Positions 32,940-43,838 of a stretch of DNA of 64,000 nucleotides are shown in pieces. Each line of letters starts with the position of its first letter. Within the stretch, counting starts at the first letter, position 1. The notes below the pieces were generated by a model. It was not told the origin of the DNA and did no database searches. It saw nothing but the letters and a program-made list of their open reading frames with translations. The translations under genes were made by a program, and so were the position numbers. Source of the DNA: Paracoccus zhejiangensis (lineage in GTDB: Bacteria > Pseudomonadota > Alphaproteobacteria > Rhodobacterales > Rhodobacteraceae); contig NZ_CP025430.1 in the NCBI RefSeq assembly GCF_002847445.1, positions 3,087,001 to 3,151,000 of the forward strand. The letters run 5' to 3'.

Positions 32940-33668
32940 ATGACCTATTGCGTGGGGCTGAAACTGAATGCGGGGCTGGTGCTCTTGTCGGATACGCGCA
33001 CCAATGCCGGGCTCGACAACATCGCCATCTATCGCAAGATGTTCTTCTTCGAAAACCCCGGCGAGCGCGTCATCGCCATCATGACCGCCGGTTCGCTGTC
33101 GGTGACACAGACCACGCTGGCGCGGCTGCACGAGGCCATCGATGACGAGATGGCCGACGAGACCACCTCGATCCTGAAGGCCCCGACGATGCTGCAGGTG
33201 GCCTCGATGATCGGCGACTGCCTCGCCCGGACCCGGCGCGAGATCTCGGACCAGCTGCGCGATCTGAGCCAGCATCAGGCCTCGGCCAGCTTCATAGTGG
33301 CCGGCCAGCGTGCCGGCGGCGACATGCGGATGTTCCTGATCTACCCGGAAGGCAATTTCATCGAGGCGACCGAGGACACGCCCTTCCTGCAGATCGGCGA
33401 GCATAAATACGGCAAGCCGATCCTCGACCGGGTGGTGACGCCGGCGACCAGCCTTGCCGATGCGCAGAAGGCGGTGCTGCTGTCGATGGATTCGACCCTT
33501 CGGTCGAACCTGTCGGTGGGGATGCCGCTGGATCTGGCGATCATCGAAAAGGATGCCTGCGCCGTCAGCGCGAAACGCCGCATCCTCGACGGCGATCCCG
33601 ATTTCGCCCGGATGAGCGTCGAATGGTCGAACGCCCTGCGCGACAGTTTCGTCAAGGTCTCGATTTAA
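32940..33668 (+). CDS. Anbu (ancestral beta-subunit) proteasome-type protease
   Basis: 242 aa. After removal of Met1 the new N-terminus is Thr, the nucleophile of Ntn proteases; the partner residues appear as SDTRTNAGLDN (Asp18) and YRKM (Lys33), with a later SMDSTLRSNLSVG segment. Length and motifs match Anbu rather than HslV, which is about 180 aa. Anbu forms rings and is often encoded beside an ATP-grasp, an alpha-E and a transglutaminase gene. In this window those genes lie at 24.7-27.9 kb, 5 kb upstream on the same strand. Confidence 0.92.
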   Translation: MTYCVGLKLNAGLVLLSDTRTNAGLDNIAIYRKMFFFENPGERVIAIMTAGSLSVTQTTLARLHEAIDDEMADETTSILKAPTMLQVASMIGDCLARTRREISDQLRDLSQHQASASFIVAGQRAGGDMRMFLIYPEGNFIEATEDTPFLQIGEHKYGKPILDRVVTPATSLADAQKAVLLSMDSTLRSNLSVGMPLDLAIIEKDACAVSAKRRILDGDPDFARMSVEWSNALRDSFVKVSI

Positions 33669-33670
33669 GA

Positions 33671-33692
33671 GGGCGCGGCCGGAACCGCGCCC
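33671..33692. terminator. Bidirectional hairpin between Anbu and the NUP gene
   Basis: GGGCGCGG (33671-33678) pairs with CCGCGCCC (33685-33692) around CCGGAA, three bases after the Anbu stop and eleven from the convergent stop. No T-run is present on either side. Confidence 0.55.
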
Positions 33693-33702
33693 ACCCGCAG
33701 GA

Positions 33703-34695
33703 TCACTTGGCCGGGACGCCCGCCGCCCACTCATCCCAATGCACTACCATGTCATCGACCACCGCCGCGCCGACGGCATGGATGTTCTGCAGAGTCTCGT
33801 CAAAGCCGCCCGCCGTTTCGCCCGGCGCCGGGTCCAGATGCGCCAGCGTGGTCTCGTTCGGGTTGCCCTGATCGAAATTCACCGCCCCGCGCAGGCTGAG
33901 GATGCGATCGGTGCCATGCAGCCGGCCGATCACCTGCGCCAGCGCCGCCGCCTCCATCTCGGTGATGACGTAATCATCCGCCTCGTAAAGTTTGGCGATA
34001 TACTGTGCCTCTTCCGACAGGCCCGGCCCGTGGAAGAAGGTATCGCCGGTCATATGCGTGCCGACCCCGACACTCGGCGCGGCCAGCGCGGCTTCGTCGG
34101 GATAGCGCAGGCGATAGGCTTTGGCGTCCTCGGAATCGACCAGCGTGACGCCGCCGCTCAGCTCCATCGCGCGTGCGGTCAGCGCCGGGTCCAGCTGGAA
34201 CAGCCGCACCGCCTCATAGCCCTTGCGCGGCATGAACAGCGGATCGCCCTCGGGCACCTCGCCCTCGGCCCACCGATGGCCCAGATCGTAATCGACCAGC
34301 CAGCTTCCCCAGAAGACCGAGCCGATGGTCCCGCGCGAGGGCGGCGTGCCGGCCACCCCGGTCAGCAGGTAATAGCTTTGCGAGAAGTCGAAGGCCGGGT
34401 TCAGCAGGATCGCCATCATCGAGGCCGATGAGGCGACCTTGCCCATGCCCAGCACCGCACCGCAGACGCCATCATCGTTGCAATAGACCGGCTGCGCCGC
34501 GCCCGCGACCTCGATCGGCGTGGCGTCGGACCAGTAATCGTCGAACCAGTACTGGAACTCGCCCGCGCGGTCGCCGGTCATCTCGCCGATCTCGAACATC
34601 GAGCCGACGAAGACCTTGACCTTCACCGGCTCGGCTTGGGCAAGGGCGGGCAGGGTTGCAAGCGTGGTCAGCAGGGCGGCGCGCAGGACGGGCAT
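33703..34695 (-). CDS. Purine nucleoside permease (NUP) family periplasmic protein
   Basis: 330 aa from the ATG at 34695, which begins a signal peptide (LRAALLTTLATLPALAQAE). The mature protein has VKVFVGSMFEIGEMTGDRAGEFQYW, YYLLTGVAGTPPSRGTIGS and MEAAALAQVIGR, the marks of the NUP family. These resemble nucleoside phosphorylases in fold and bind purine nucleosides; the fungal founding member was described as a permease. In bacteria the role is unclear, possibly a periplasmic nucleoside hydrolase or binding protein. The nearby CpdB-like nucleotidase would generate nucleosides in the same compartment. Confidence 0.85.
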   Translation of the reverse strand: MPVLRAALLTTLATLPALAQAEPVKVKVFVGSMFEIGEMTGDRAGEFQYWFDDYWSDATPIEVAGAAQPVYCNDDGVCGAVLGMGKVASSASMMAILLNPAFDFSQSYYLLTGVAGTPPSRGTIGSVFWGSWLVDYDLGHRWAEGEVPEGDPLFMPRKGYEAVRLFQLDPALTARAMELSGGVTLVDSEDAKAYRLRYPDEAALAAPSVGVGTHMTGDTFFHGPGLSEEAQYIAKLYEADDYVITEMEAAALAQVIGRLHGTDRILSLRGAVNFDQGNPNETTLAHLDPAPGETAGGFDETLQNIHAVGAAVVDDMVVHWDEWAAGVPAK

Positions 34696-34795
34696 GGTTC
34701 TCTCCTTGATTTGCCCCAGATAGGGCGGGGTGCGGCGGATTGTCCAGTTGCCGCAGGTGCTTGCCTGTGCCGGCGCGCTGGGCCAAGGTCGCGGC

Positions 34796-36082
34796 ATGAC
34801 CGCGCTTGCCCGTTTCATCGCCGCCACCGGACTTGCCAATTTTGGCGATGGCATCGCCATCGTCGCCTGGGGCTGGATCGCCACACAGCTGACCCGCGAC
34901 CCGCTGTTGATCGCGCTGGTGCCGGTGGCGCTGAAGGCGCCGTGGTTCGTCTTTTCGCTGCCCGCCGGGATCATCGTCGACCGCTTTGACCGCCGCCGGC
35001 TGATCCTTGCCGCCGATACGCTGCGCGCCCTGGCCTATGCCGGGGCGGGGCTGGCGATCTGGGCGGCGCTGCCCTTTGACGAACCGCCATTGCGCGGCAC
35101 CGACCGGCCGTTGATCTTCGCGCTGGTGGCCGGGGCGGCGATCACCGTGGGCATTGCCGAGGTGCTGCGCGACAATGCCGCCCAGACCATGCTGCCCGCG
35201 CTGGTCCCCGAACACGACCTCGAACGCGCCAATGGCCGGCTGTGGTCGGTCGAGTTCGTGATGAACAATTTCGTCGGCACGGCGGCGGCGGGGCTGTTGC
35301 TGGGCCTGTCGCTGGCCCTGCCCTTTGGTGTCAATGCGGCCGCGCTGGCCCTGTCGGTGGCGCTGGTAGCCGGGCTGAAGGGCGATTTTCGCGCTGAAAC
35401 TGAGGCAAAGGCGCCCGCGACGCGCAACTGGCGGGCGGAACTGCGCGAGGGCGTGGCCTATCTTCTGGGCCAGCCGATCCTGCGCAATCTGGCGATCCTG
35501 ACCGGTCTGTTCAATTTTTCCTTCGAGGCGATGATGGTCACGCTGGTCCTCCTGGTGCAGGAACGGCTGCAACTTGGCCCGCTGGCGATCTCGGCCATCA
35601 TGGCGGCGGGCGGTGCGGGCGGGGTGCTGGCCGGGCTGATCAATCACCGCGTCGTCGATTGGCTAGGCCGATCCCGCGTCTTGCAGATCACCATGGCGGC
35701 CGCGATGGTCTTTCCGCTGACCGTGCTGTTCGCGGCAAGCGGCGTGCCCGGCCTCATCCTGATCTGCGCGGGCTTCTTCATCAGCGAGTTCGGCGGAGTA
35801 TTGTGGAATACCGTCTCGGTCAGCTATCGCCAGCGTCACATCCCGCGCCGGCTGCTGGGCCGGGTCAATTCCGCCTATCGCCTCTTCGCCATCGGCATGG
35901 CGCCTTTGGGCATGTTTTCCGCAGGCTTACTGACCCGCGGGGTCAGCGAATCGGTGGGTCGCCAGCCGGCACTGTTAGCGCCTTACATATTGGGATTGTT
36001 GATCTTTGCCCTGACGACGATTGTCTTCTGGCGCTTCCTTGGCCGCGCCTTTCCCGTTGAGCCAGACGATCAGCCGCGCTAG
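34796..36082 (+). CDS. MFS transporter (MFS_3/EntS-like)
   Basis: 428 aa with twelve predicted helices from the ATG at 34796 (MTALARFIAATG). The MFS signature after helix 2 is IVDRFDRRRL. Segments such as FGDGIAIVAWGW, ALVPEHDLERANGRLWSVEF and GRVNSAYRLFAIGMAPLGM are typical of the EntS-like exporter group. The substrate is unknown. It is divergent from the NUP gene, with 100 bp between, and is followed 28 bp later by the malic enzyme gene. Confidence 0.9.
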   Translation: MTALARFIAATGLANFGDGIAIVAWGWIATQLTRDPLLIALVPVALKAPWFVFSLPAGIIVDRFDRRRLILAADTLRALAYAGAGLAIWAALPFDEPPLRGTDRPLIFALVAGAAITVGIAEVLRDNAAQTMLPALVPEHDLERANGRLWSVEFVMNNFVGTAAAGLLLGLSLALPFGVNAAALALSVALVAGLKGDFRAETEAKAPATRNWRAELREGVAYLLGQPILRNLAILTGLFNFSFEAMMVTLVLLVQERLQLGPLAISAIMAAGGAGGVLAGLINHRVVDWLGRSRVLQITMAAAMVFPLTVLFAASGVPGLILICAGFFISEFGGVLWNTVSVSYRQRHIPRRLLGRVNSAYRLFAIGMAPLGMFSAGLLTRGVSESVGRQPALLAPYILGLLIFALTTIVFWRFLGRAFPVEPDDQPR

Positions 36083-36110
36083 TCAGACCTCAGGCAAGGG
36101 GACCACTGAC

Positions 36111-38390
36111 ATGAGCGAGAAGAAATCCGTCCGGGCGCGCATCACGCCGGAAGAGGCGCTGGCCTATCACATGGAGCCGCGACCGGGGAAATACGACATC
36201 GTCGCCTCGACGCCCATGACCACGCAGCGCGACCTGAGCCTTGCCTATTCGCCCGGCGTCGCGGTGCCGGTGCAGGCCATCGCCGACCGGCCCGAGACCG
36301 CCTATGACTATACCGTCAAGGGCAACATGGTCGCCGTCATCTCGAACGGCACCGCCATTCTGGGCATGGGCAATCTGGGGGCGCTGGCCTCGAAGCCGGT
36401 GATGGAGGGCAAGGCGGTACTGTTCAAGCGCTTTGCCGATGTGAACGCCATCGATATCGAACTGGACAGCGAGGACCCCGAAGAGATCATCAATGCCGTC
36501 CGGCTGATGGGCCCGACCTTTGGCGGGATCAATCTGGAAGACATCAAGGCGCCCGAATGCTTCATCATCGAGCAGCGCCTGAAAGAGATCATGGATATCC
36601 CGGTCTTCCATGACGACCAGCACGGCACGGCGGTGATCTGCGCGGCGGGCCTCATCAACGCGCTGGAGATGTCCGGCAAGAAGATCGAGGATGTGCGGAT
36701 CGTCCTGAACGGCGCCGGGGCCGCCGGCATCGCCTGTCTGGAACTGTTGAAATCGATGGGTGCGCGGCATGACAACTGCATCATGTGCGACACCAAGGGC
36801 GTGATCTACCAGGGCCGCAGCGAGGGCATGAACCAGTGGAAGTCGGCCCATGCCGTCGCCACTGACCTGCGCACGCTGGAGGAGGCCATGCGCGGGGCGG
36901 ATGTGTTCCTTGGCGTCTCGGCCAAGGGCGCGGTGACGCAGGCCATGGTGGAAGCCATGGCCGACAACCCGGTGATTTTCGCCATGGCGAACCCCGATCC
37001 CGAGATCACCCCCGAGGATGCCCATGCCGTCCGCCCCGACGCCATCGTCGCCACCGGCCGCAGCGATTACCCCAATCAAGTGAATAACGTTCTGGGCTTT
37101 CCCTACCTGTTCCGGGGCGCGCTGGACATCCATGCCCGCGCCATCAATGACGAGATGAAGATCGCCTGCGCCCGCGCGCTGGCCGAACTCGCGCGCGAGG
37201 ACGTGCCCGACGAGGTCGCCGTGGCCTATGGCCGCAAGCTGCGCTTTGGCCGCGATTACATCATCCCGACGCCCTTCGATCCCCGGCTGATCCATGTCGT
37301 CCCGCCCGCCGTAGCGCAGGCCGGGATGGAGACCGGGGTGGCCCGGAGGCCGATCATCGACATGGCGGGCTATGTCCAGTCGCTGAAGAACCGGATGGAC
37401 CCAACCGCATCGATCCTGCAGGGCATCCACGCCCGGGCGCGCTCGAAGCAGGCGCGGATGATCTTTGCCGAGGGCGATGATCCGCGCGTGCTCCGCGCCG
37501 CCGTGGCCTGGCAGCGGGGCGGCATGGGGCAGGCGCTGGTTGTGGGGCGCGAGACCGATGTGAAGGAAAAGCTCGAAACCGCCGGGCTTGGTGATGCCGT
37601 GCGCGAGATCGCCGTGGTGAATGCCAGCAACACCAAGCATCTCGACGCCTATCACGCGCATCTCTATGGCCGGTTGCAGCGGCAGGGCGTGGACCGCGAG
37701 GATGCCCACAAGATGGCCAACCGCGACCGCCATGTCTTTGCCGCGCTGATGCTGGCCCATGGTCACGGTGACGGGCTGGTGACGGGGGCAACGCGGAAAT
37801 CGGCGCATGTGCTGGCCCAGATCAACCATGTGTTCGACGCGCGTCCTCAGGATGGCGCGGTCGGTGTGACGGCTGTGCTGCACAAGGGCCGCATCGTGCT
37901 GATCGGCGATACGCTGGTCCATGAATGGCCCGAGGCCGAGGATCTGGCCGATATCGCCACCCGTGGCGCACACGTCGCGCGGGGCTTGGGGCTCGAGCCG
38001 CGCGTGGCCTTCCTGTCCTTCTCGAATTTCGGCTATCCGCTGAGCGAGCGCGCCATCAAGATGGCCGAGGCACCCAAGGTGCTGGACGCCCGCAAAGTCG
38101 ATTTCGAATACGAGGGCGAGATGACCGTGGACGTGGCCCTGAACCCCGAGGCCGCCGCCCGCTATCCCTTCAGCCGCCTGACCGCGCCCGCCAATGTTCT
38201 GGTCGTCCCGGCGCGGCATTCGGCCTCGATCTCGGTCAAGCTGATGCAGGAAATGGCCGGGGCCACGGTGATCGGCCCGATCCTGACCGGTGTGCCGCAG
38301 CCGATCCAGATCTGCTCGACCAGCTCGACCGTGAACGACATCCTGAACATGGCCGCCATCGCGGCGGGCGGGCTGGGGCAGGTGAAGTAG
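36111..38390 (+). CDS. maeB: NADP-malic enzyme with C-terminal phosphotransacetylase-like domain
   Basis: 759 aa, full length for the MaeB type. Residues 1 to about 420 are the malic enzyme part (YSPGVAVP, KGNMVAVISNGTAILGMGNLG, FHDDQHGTAVI, and the nucleotide site LNGAGAAGIACLELL); the rest is a phosphate acetyl/butyryltransferase-like domain (FAEGDDPRVLRAA, GDTLVHEWP) that is usually a regulatory, acetyl-CoA-binding module. It turns malate into pyruvate, CO2 and NADPH. An ATG at 36111 follows a GGCAAGGGG ribosome site. It is a single gene. Confidence 0.95.
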   Translation: MSEKKSVRARITPEEALAYHMEPRPGKYDIVASTPMTTQRDLSLAYSPGVAVPVQAIADRPETAYDYTVKGNMVAVISNGTAILGMGNLGALASKPVMEGKAVLFKRFADVNAIDIELDSEDPEEIINAVRLMGPTFGGINLEDIKAPECFIIEQRLKEIMDIPVFHDDQHGTAVICAAGLINALEMSGKKIEDVRIVLNGAGAAGIACLELLKSMGARHDNCIMCDTKGVIYQGRSEGMNQWKSAHAVATDLRTLEEAMRGADVFLGVSAKGAVTQAMVEAMADNPVIFAMANPDPEITPEDAHAVRPDAIVATGRSDYPNQVNNVLGFPYLFRGALDIHARAINDEMKIACARALAELAREDVPDEVAVAYGRKLRFGRDYIIPTPFDPRLIHVVPPAVAQAGMETGVARRPIIDMAGYVQSLKNRMDPTASILQGIHARARSKQARMIFAEGDDPRVLRAAVAWQRGGMGQALVVGRETDVKEKLETAGLGDAVREIAVVNASNTKHLDAYHAHLYGRLQRQGVDREDAHKMANRDRHVFAALMLAHGHGDGLVTGATRKSAHVLAQINHVFDARPQDGAVGVTAVLHKGRIVLIGDTLVHEWPEAEDLADIATRGAHVARGLGLEPRVAFLSFSNFGYPLSERAIKMAEAPKVLDARKVDFEYEGEMTVDVALNPEAAARYPFSRLTAPANVLVVPARHSASISVKLMQEMAGATVIGPILTGVPQPIQICSTSSTVNDILNMAAIAAGGLGQVK

Positions 38391-38396
38391 CCCGGC

Positions 38397-39224
38397 TCAG
38401 CGCGGCGGCAGCGGCAATCCCGTTGCCGGCGCTGCCCGCGGGTCGATCCCGTGCCGTTCGGCCATCCGTGCCAGCCAGCTGCCGGGTGGGGGCAGCCCCT
38501 GCCAATGGGTCGCCAGCACCCGCTTGGTATAGCCGAAAATGTGGACCGACAGGGTTTCCGGGCGAATGAAGGCGTCGGAACCGCCGGGTCGCCACAGGCG
38601 CTGCAGGGTGTTGGGCAAGAGCGGGTAGAAGACCTCGGGCGGCAGGGCAAAGCGGTCCTCGCCGCTGATTCGCAGCGCATGGGCCAGCATTCGCGGCCCG
38701 GTATCGCCCCAGGGCAGGTCCGCCACGCCAAGCGTGCCCTGCTTGCGCCGCCGCTCGACCCAGGCCGGATCGGACCAGGGCGGCGCGATCTCGTCCTGAT
38801 CCAGAAAATCGCTCATCCAGCGCAGCGCGGCAGAATCCTGCGGCAGGGCGAGCACCCCGGACAGAATGCCGCCGGTGCCGTTATGGCCAAAGCCGTGATC
38901 CGAGGGCAGGTCATAGGGCCGGACGCAATAGGCATCGAGATCGGCCCAGATCACCTGCTGGCTTTGCAGCAGGCGGATGCGGAACAGGTCGGACCAGACC
39001 GCCAGTTGCTTGCGGGTCGGTTCGGGCGACAGGAAACCGGGGCGCGGCAGGATCTCGGTCGCCTCGCGGACTGGCGTGCCCTCGGGAATGCCGCCGACCG
39101 AATGGCCCAGATAGAGCGTGAAGTCGCAGCCCTGCTCCAGATAGGAGCGGATCACCATCTGCTCGACGAAGGACAGGTCTTCGCCCGCCCAGAAGCCTGC
39201 GACGGGGTGGGACCAGTGGCTCAT
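38397..39224 (-). CDS. Glycosyltransferase with DXD motif (GT32-like)
   Basis: 275 aa from the ATG at 39224, which overlaps the trhO stop by four bases (ATGA). It begins [25 protein letters not shown] and carries the donor-sugar motif [11 protein letters not shown], typical of the capsular/GT32 sugar-transfer group that reads 'polysaccharide synthesis protein'. No membrane segment is obvious. Acceptor and sugar are unknown. The coupling to an RNA-modification gene is probably just compact packing. Confidence 0.7.
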   Translation of the reverse strand: MSHWSHPVAGFWAGEDLSFVEQMVIRSYLEQGCDFTLYLGHSVGGIPEGTPVREATEILPRPGFLSPEPTRKQLAVWSDLFRIRLLQSQQVIWADLDAYCVRPYDLPSDHGFGHNGTGGILSGVLALPQDSAALRWMSDFLDQDEIAPPWSDPAWVERRRKQGTLGVADLPWGDTGPRMLAHALRISGEDRFALPPEVFYPLLPNTLQRLWRPGGSDAFIRPETLSVHIFGYTKRVLATHWQGLPPPGSWLARMAERHGIDPRAAPATGLPLPPR

Positions 39225-40135
39225 TCGCCGAAATGCGCCATCCCGCGCGACCGTGCGAGGTCCACCTGCTTCTGCCGCTCGCGGAAGCGGGCGCGGTCGT
39301 CCTCGGAGTATTCGCCGGCGCAGCGGTGGCAGGCCACGCCTTCCTCGTAATCCGGGCGGGCCAGGTCCTCGGGGGCCAGCGGGCGGCGGCAGGCATGGCA
39401 GAGCACATGCGGACCCTGCCGCAGCCCGTGGCCAAGGCTGACGCGCTGGTCGAAGACGAAACACTCGCCCTGCCAGAGGCTCTCGGCCTCGGGCACCTCT
39501 TCCAGGTATTTCAGGATGCCGCCCTTGAGGTGAAACACCTCCTCGACGCCCTGTCCGCGCAGGAAATTGGTGGATTTCTCGCAGCGGATACCGCCCGTGC
39601 AGAACATGGCGATGCGCTTGCCGGCAAAGCGGTCCGCGTTCGCGGCCCACCAGTCGGGGAAATCGCGGAAGCTTCTGGTGCCGGGATCGACGGCGCCCTG
39701 AAAGGTGCCGATCTGGACCTCGTAATCGTTGCGCGTGTCGATCACCGCCACGTCGGGCGCGGAGATGAGGGCATTCCAGTCGGCGGCCTCGACATAGTGT
39801 CCGGTGCCGGCCAACGGATCGACCTGTGCCTGGCCCATGGTGACGATCTCGGATTTCAGCCGCACCTTCATCCGGCCGAAGGGCATCTCGGCTGCGGTGC
39901 TTTCCTTCCACTCCAGCGCGGCGCAGCCGGGCAGGGAGCGGATCTGTGCCAGCGCTGCATCGATGCCCTCGCGGGTGCCGGCGATGGTGCCGTTGATCCC
40001 TTCGCGGGCCAGAAGCAGCGTGCCCTTGATGCCCGCCGCCGTGCAGGCGTCAAGCAACGGCCCGCGCAGCGCGGACGGGTCGTCAAATCGGGTGAAGTGA
40101 TAGAGGGCGGCGACGGTAAACATGGGCGGGGCCAT
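39221..40135 (-). CDS. trhO: tRNA uridine(34) hydroxylase (rhodanese-domain)
   Basis: 304 aa. The N-terminal acylphosphatase-like domain ([11 protein letters not shown]) is followed by a rhodanese domain with the active loop [12 protein letters not shown] (Cys near residue 178) and a C-terminal Cys-rich zinc-like region ([15 protein letters not shown]). TrhO makes 5-hydroxyuridine at the wobble base of tRNA using oxygen. The ATG at 40135 is used; MFT at 40123 is possible. The family is widely annotated as UPF0176. Confidence 0.93.
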   Translation of the reverse strand: MAPPMFTVAALYHFTRFDDPSALRGPLLDACTAAGIKGTLLLAREGINGTIAGTREGIDAALAQIRSLPGCAALEWKESTAAEMPFGRMKVRLKSEIVTMGQAQVDPLAGTGHYVEAADWNALISAPDVAVIDTRNDYEVQIGTFQGAVDPGTRSFRDFPDWWAANADRFAGKRIAMFCTGGIRCEKSTNFLRGQGVEEVFHLKGGILKYLEEVPEAESLWQGECFVFDQRVSLGHGLRQGPHVLCHACRRPLAPEDLARPDYEEGVACHRCAGEYSEDDRARFRERQKQVDLARSRGMAHFGE

Positions 40136-40166
40136 AGCGCGAGAAGGCCCCGCCCGGCAAGCAGAG

Positions 40167-41756
40167 TCAGAACACCAGACCCATCGCCCAGCTGCCGATC
40201 AGGTAGCAGAACATGGTGATCAGGATGATCCCGGTCAGGTTCAGCACAAAGCCGCCCCGCGCCATCTGGCTGATCTTCACCACGCCCGAGCCGAAGACGA
40301 TGGCATTGGGCGGCGTGCCCACCGGCAGCATGAAGGCGCAGGTGGCGGCGAAGGCGGCGGGGATCAGAAGCGTCATCGGGTCCGCCCCGATGCCCACCGC
40401 GACCCCGCCGAGGATCGGGATGAAGGTCGCCGCCGTGGCGGTGTTCGAGGTGATCTCGGTCAGGAACAGGATGATCGTCACCACGGCCGCCACCAGCGCG
40501 ATGGTCGTCAGCGCCTCGAGTCCCTGCACCTGCTCGCCGAACCAGCTGTCCAGACCGGTCGCGGCCACTGCCGAGGCGAGGCTGAGACCACCGCCGAACA
40601 GCAGAAGCACGCCCCAGGGTAGCCCGTTCTCGGCATCCTTCCAGTCCAGCACCATGCGGTTGCGGCCCTGACCCGGCAGGATGAACAGCGCAATGCCCGC
40701 GGCGATGGCGATGGCGGTATCGTCCAGCCCGCCAAGGAAGCCGAGGCCGGGGATATTCGCCAAGAGGCCCGGCACGATCCACAGGAAGGCCGCGCCGCAG
40801 AAGACCACAAGCACCATCTTTTCGCCCTGGCTCAGCGGGCCAAGCTTGGCGATCTCGTCATCGATCATCGCCCGGCCGCCCTGAACCTCGGGCAGGTTGA
40901 AGCGATAGAGGATCTGGGTCATCAGCACCCAGGCGATCAGGATGAAGGTCAGAGCCAGTGGCACGCCGACCATCATCCATTCCAGAAAGCCGATCTCGCG
41001 GCCCAGCTCATCCGCCGCATAGCCCGCGACGATGGCATTGGGCGGGCTGCCCAAGAGCGTCCCCAGTCCGCCGATGCTGGCCGACCAAGCGATCGACAGC
41101 ACCAGGCAGACGCCGAAGGTGCGGGTGTTCGGGTCGTCGACGATATCCGAGATCTTGTTGCCGGCCTGCAGCTGATCGGCCACCTCGGCCCCCTGGCTGG
41201 TATGGCCGCGCTCGATCACCAGCGCGAGGATCGACAGAGCGATGGGCAGCATCATCAACGTGGTGGCGGTGTTCGACACCCACATCGACAGGAAGCCCGT
41301 GGCCAGCATCATCCCCAGCACGATCTGGCGCGGCTTCACCCCGACCTTGCGCAGCGTCAACAGCGCGATGCGGCGGTGCAGGTTCCATTTCTCCATGGCG
41401 ATGGCGATCAGGAAGCCGCCGACGAACAGGAAGACGATGGAGCTGGCATAGGGCGCAGTGGATTCCGAGACCGTGCGCTCGGTCAGCATCGGGATCAGCA
41501 CGATGGGCAGAAGCGAGGTGGCGGCCAGCGGGATCGCCTCGGTCATCCACCAGATCGCCATCAGTGTGCCGATGGCGGCAACAAAGCGCGCGTCGGGCGC
41601 CAGTCCCTCGGATGTGCCCAGAAGCAGCCAGACCGCGAAGGCCGCGATCAGCCCGCCGATGCGTGCCCTCCAGATGAAGGTACCCGATGGCGTGTTCGGA
41701 TCATTGTCGTGATCGTCGAACTCGCCCTGTTGATGAAACTGTTCGTTCAAACTCAT
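40167..41756 (-). CDS. DASS-family sodium:carboxylate symporter (SLC13-like)
   Basis: 529 aa with a cytoplasmic acidic N-tail (residues about 1-25) and about eleven helices. The two SNT motifs that form the sodium and substrate sites are present: SNTATTLMM (residues about 160-168) and [10 protein letters not shown] (about 436-445). It imports C4-dicarboxylates such as succinate or malate with sodium. It lies downstream of the malic enzyme region on the other strand, and the pairing of a carboxylate importer and maeB within 4 kb may be functional or chance. Confidence 0.9.
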   Translation of the reverse strand: MSLNEQFHQQGEFDDHDNDPNTPSGTFIWRARIGGLIAAFAVWLLLGTSEGLAPDARFVAAIGTLMAIWWMTEAIPLAATSLLPIVLIPMLTERTVSESTAPYASSIVFLFVGGFLIAIAMEKWNLHRRIALLTLRKVGVKPRQIVLGMMLATGFLSMWVSNTATTLMMLPIALSILALVIERGHTSQGAEVADQLQAGNKISDIVDDPNTRTFGVCLVLSIAWSASIGGLGTLLGSPPNAIVAGYAADELGREIGFLEWMMVGVPLALTFILIAWVLMTQILYRFNLPEVQGGRAMIDDEIAKLGPLSQGEKMVLVVFCGAAFLWIVPGLLANIPGLGFLGGLDDTAIAIAAGIALFILPGQGRNRMVLDWKDAENGLPWGVLLLFGGGLSLASAVAATGLDSWFGEQVQGLEALTTIALVAAVVTIILFLTEITSNTATAATFIPILGGVAVGIGADPMTLLIPAAFAATCAFMLPVGTPPNAIVFGSGVVKISQMARGGFVLNLTGIILITMFCYLIGSWAMGLVF

Positions 41757-41937
41757 TCCCCCCGTTCCTTCTGCTAAAAACTCCCCTTCTCATCTGGTTA
41801 CGCTAACGCGGCGAGTTGAATCGGTCTATCGATTATCGCGCGAGGCTTGCGCAGGGCGGGCGCCGCCTCAGGGCGGGGCGGCATTGACGGGGCCAAATCC
41901 AGCCCATACCCATTGAGTTAGCAGAGGGAGGCCAGCC

Positions 41938-42534
41938 ATGGCGGATGCGCTGATCGTGATCGACCTGCAGAACGATTTCTGCCCCGGCGGCGCGCTGGCG
42001 GTGGCTGGGGGCGATGAGATCGTTGGTCCGGTAAATGCGATGATGGGCGATTTCGACGCCGTGGTGCTGACCCAGGACTGGCATCCCGCGGATCACACGA
42101 GCTTTGCCGACAACCACCCGGGCGCGGCACCCTTCAGCCTGACCCAGATGCCCTATGGCCCGCAGGTGCTATGGCCGCGCCATTGCGTGCAGGGCAGCAC
42201 CGGGGCGGAGTTTCATGCTGAACTTGTGGTGGACCGGGCCGACCTGATCCTCCGCAAGGGCTTCCGGCCCGCGATCGACAGCTATTCGGCCTTTTTCGAG
42301 AATGACCATGAAACCCCGACCGGGCTTGCCGGTTATCTGAACGAGCGGGGGCTGACGCGCTTGACCTTCGTCGGCCTCGCCCATGACTTCTGCGTCGCGT
42401 GGAGCGCCATCGACGCGGCGAAGCTGGGTTTCTCGGTGCGGGTGATCGAGGCGGCGACGCGCGCCATCGATCTGGAAGGCAGCCGTGACAAGGCGCGGTC
42501 GGACATGAAGGCGGCAGGGGTGGAACTGGTATGA
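41938..42534 (+). CDS. pncA: Nicotinamidase
   Basis: 198 aa isochorismatase-fold amidase. The catalytic Asp is in [12 protein letters not shown] (residues about 6-17), Lys in ILRKGFRP, and the nucleophile Cys in [16 protein letters not shown] (about 138-153); HPADHTSF supplies metal ligands. It converts nicotinamide to nicotinate for NAD salvage. A GGAGG ribosome site is present and the stop overlaps pncB by four bases (ATGA). Confidence 0.96.
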   Translation: MADALIVIDLQNDFCPGGALAVAGGDEIVGPVNAMMGDFDAVVLTQDWHPADHTSFADNHPGAAPFSLTQMPYGPQVLWPRHCVQGSTGAEFHAELVVDRADLILRKGFRPAIDSYSAFFENDHETPTGLAGYLNERGLTRLTFVGLAHDFCVAWSAIDAAKLGFSVRVIEAATRAIDLEGSRDKARSDMKAAGVELV

Positions 42535-43838
42535 ACAACGGACCGATCGTCGACATTGCCGCGCGGGTCTATAACCACAAATGGAAGATCGACCCGATCG
42601 TCCGCTCGCTGATCGATGATGATTTCTACAAGCTCTTGATGTGCCAGTCGGTGTTTCGCAATCGGCCCGATACCAACGTCACCTTCAGCCTGATCAACCG
42701 CACCAAGTCCATCCGCCTTGCCGAGCTGATCGACGAGGGCGAACTGCGCGAGCAGCTGGACCATGTGCGCGGGTTGTCGCTGGCGCGGGGCGAAAGCACC
42801 TGGCTGCGCGGCAATACCTTTTACGGCAAGCGTCAGATGTTCCGGCCCGATTTCATGGAGTTTCTGGAGGGTCTGCGACTGCCCGCCTATCATCTCGAAA
42901 AGCGCGACGGCCAGTACGAGCTGACCTTCGAGGGCCGTTGGCCCGAGGTGATGCTCTGGGAAATCCCGGCGCTGGCGATCCTGATGGAGCTGCGCTCGCG
43001 CGCCGTGCTGAAGGATATGGGCCGGTTCGAGCTTCAGGTGCTCTATGCCCGAGCGATGGCCCGGCTGTGGGAGAAGATCCAGAAGCTGCGGGAGTTGCCA
43101 GACCTGAAGATCGCCGATTTCGGCACCCGCCGCCGCCACAGCTTCCTGTGGCAGGACTGGGCGGTGCAGGCGATGATCGAGGGCTTGGGCGACAGCTTCA
43201 TCGGCACCTCGAACTGCCTGATCGCCATGCGCCGCGACATCGAGGCGATCGGCACCAATGCCCATGAACTGCCCATGGTGCGCGCCGCGCTGGCCGATAG
43301 CGACGAGGAACTGCGCCGCGCCCCCTACGAGGTTCTGGCCGACTGGCACGAGGAGCACGAGGGCAACCTGCGCATCATCCTGCCCGATACCTATGGCACC
43401 AAGGGCTTTCTTGACCACGCGCCCGACTGGCTGGCCGGCTGGACCGGCATCCGCATCGACAGCGGCGACCCGGCCGAGGGGGCCGAGACCGCCATCGCCT
43501 GGTGGACATCGCGGGGCGAGGACCCGCGCGAGAAGCTGGTGATCTTCTCGGACGGGCTGGACGTGGACAAGATCTTCGAACTGCACCACCAGTTCCACGG
43601 CCGGGTGAAGGTCAGCTTTGGCTGGGGCACGCTTCTGACCAATGATTTCCGCGGGCTGGTGCCGGGCGACGGGCTGGCGCCATTCAGCCTGGTCTGCAAG
43701 GCGGTCTCGGCGGAAGGGCGCCCCACGGTCAAGCTGTCGGACAATCCGGCCAAGGCCATGGGACCGGCGGACGAGATCGAGCGTTACAAGCGGGTCTTTG
43801 GCGTGGGCCGGCAGCAGGTTCAGGAGGTGGTGGTCTAG
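42531..43838 (+). CDS. pncB: Nicotinate phosphoribosyltransferase
   Basis: 435 aa. Motifs include [26 protein letters not shown] and the phosphoribosyl-site [10 protein letters not shown], and the catalytic-loop-type [27 protein letters not shown]. It joins nicotinate to PRPP, with ATP, giving nicotinate mononucleotide. Translationally coupled to pncA, it completes a two-gene NAD salvage unit. Its stop overlaps the convergent phosphate transporter by a few bases. Confidence 0.96.
   Translation: MNNGPIVDIAARVYNHKWKIDPIVRSLIDDDFYKLLMCQSVFRNRPDTNVTFSLINRTKSIRLAELIDEGELREQLDHVRGLSLARGESTWLRGNTFYGKRQMFRPDFMEFLEGLRLPAYHLEKRDGQYELTFEGRWPEVMLWEIPALAILMELRSRAVLKDMGRFELQVLYARAMARLWEKIQKLRELPDLKIADFGTRRRHSFLWQDWAVQAMIEGLGDSFIGTSNCLIAMRRDIEAIGTNAHELPMVRAALADSDEELRRAPYEVLADWHEEHEGNLRIILPDTYGTKGFLDHAPDWLAGWTGIRIDSGDPAEGAETAIAWWTSRGEDPREKLVIFSDGLDVDKIFELHHQFHGRVKVSFGWGTLLTNDFRGLVPGDGLAPFSLVCKAVSAEGRPTVKLSDNPAKAMGPADEIERYKRVFGVGRQQVQEVVV

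Noticed and set aside
36090..38219. 709-codon open frame opposite maeB
   Set aside because: Shadow of the malic enzyme gene; His/Asp/Gln-rich and without recognisable domains.
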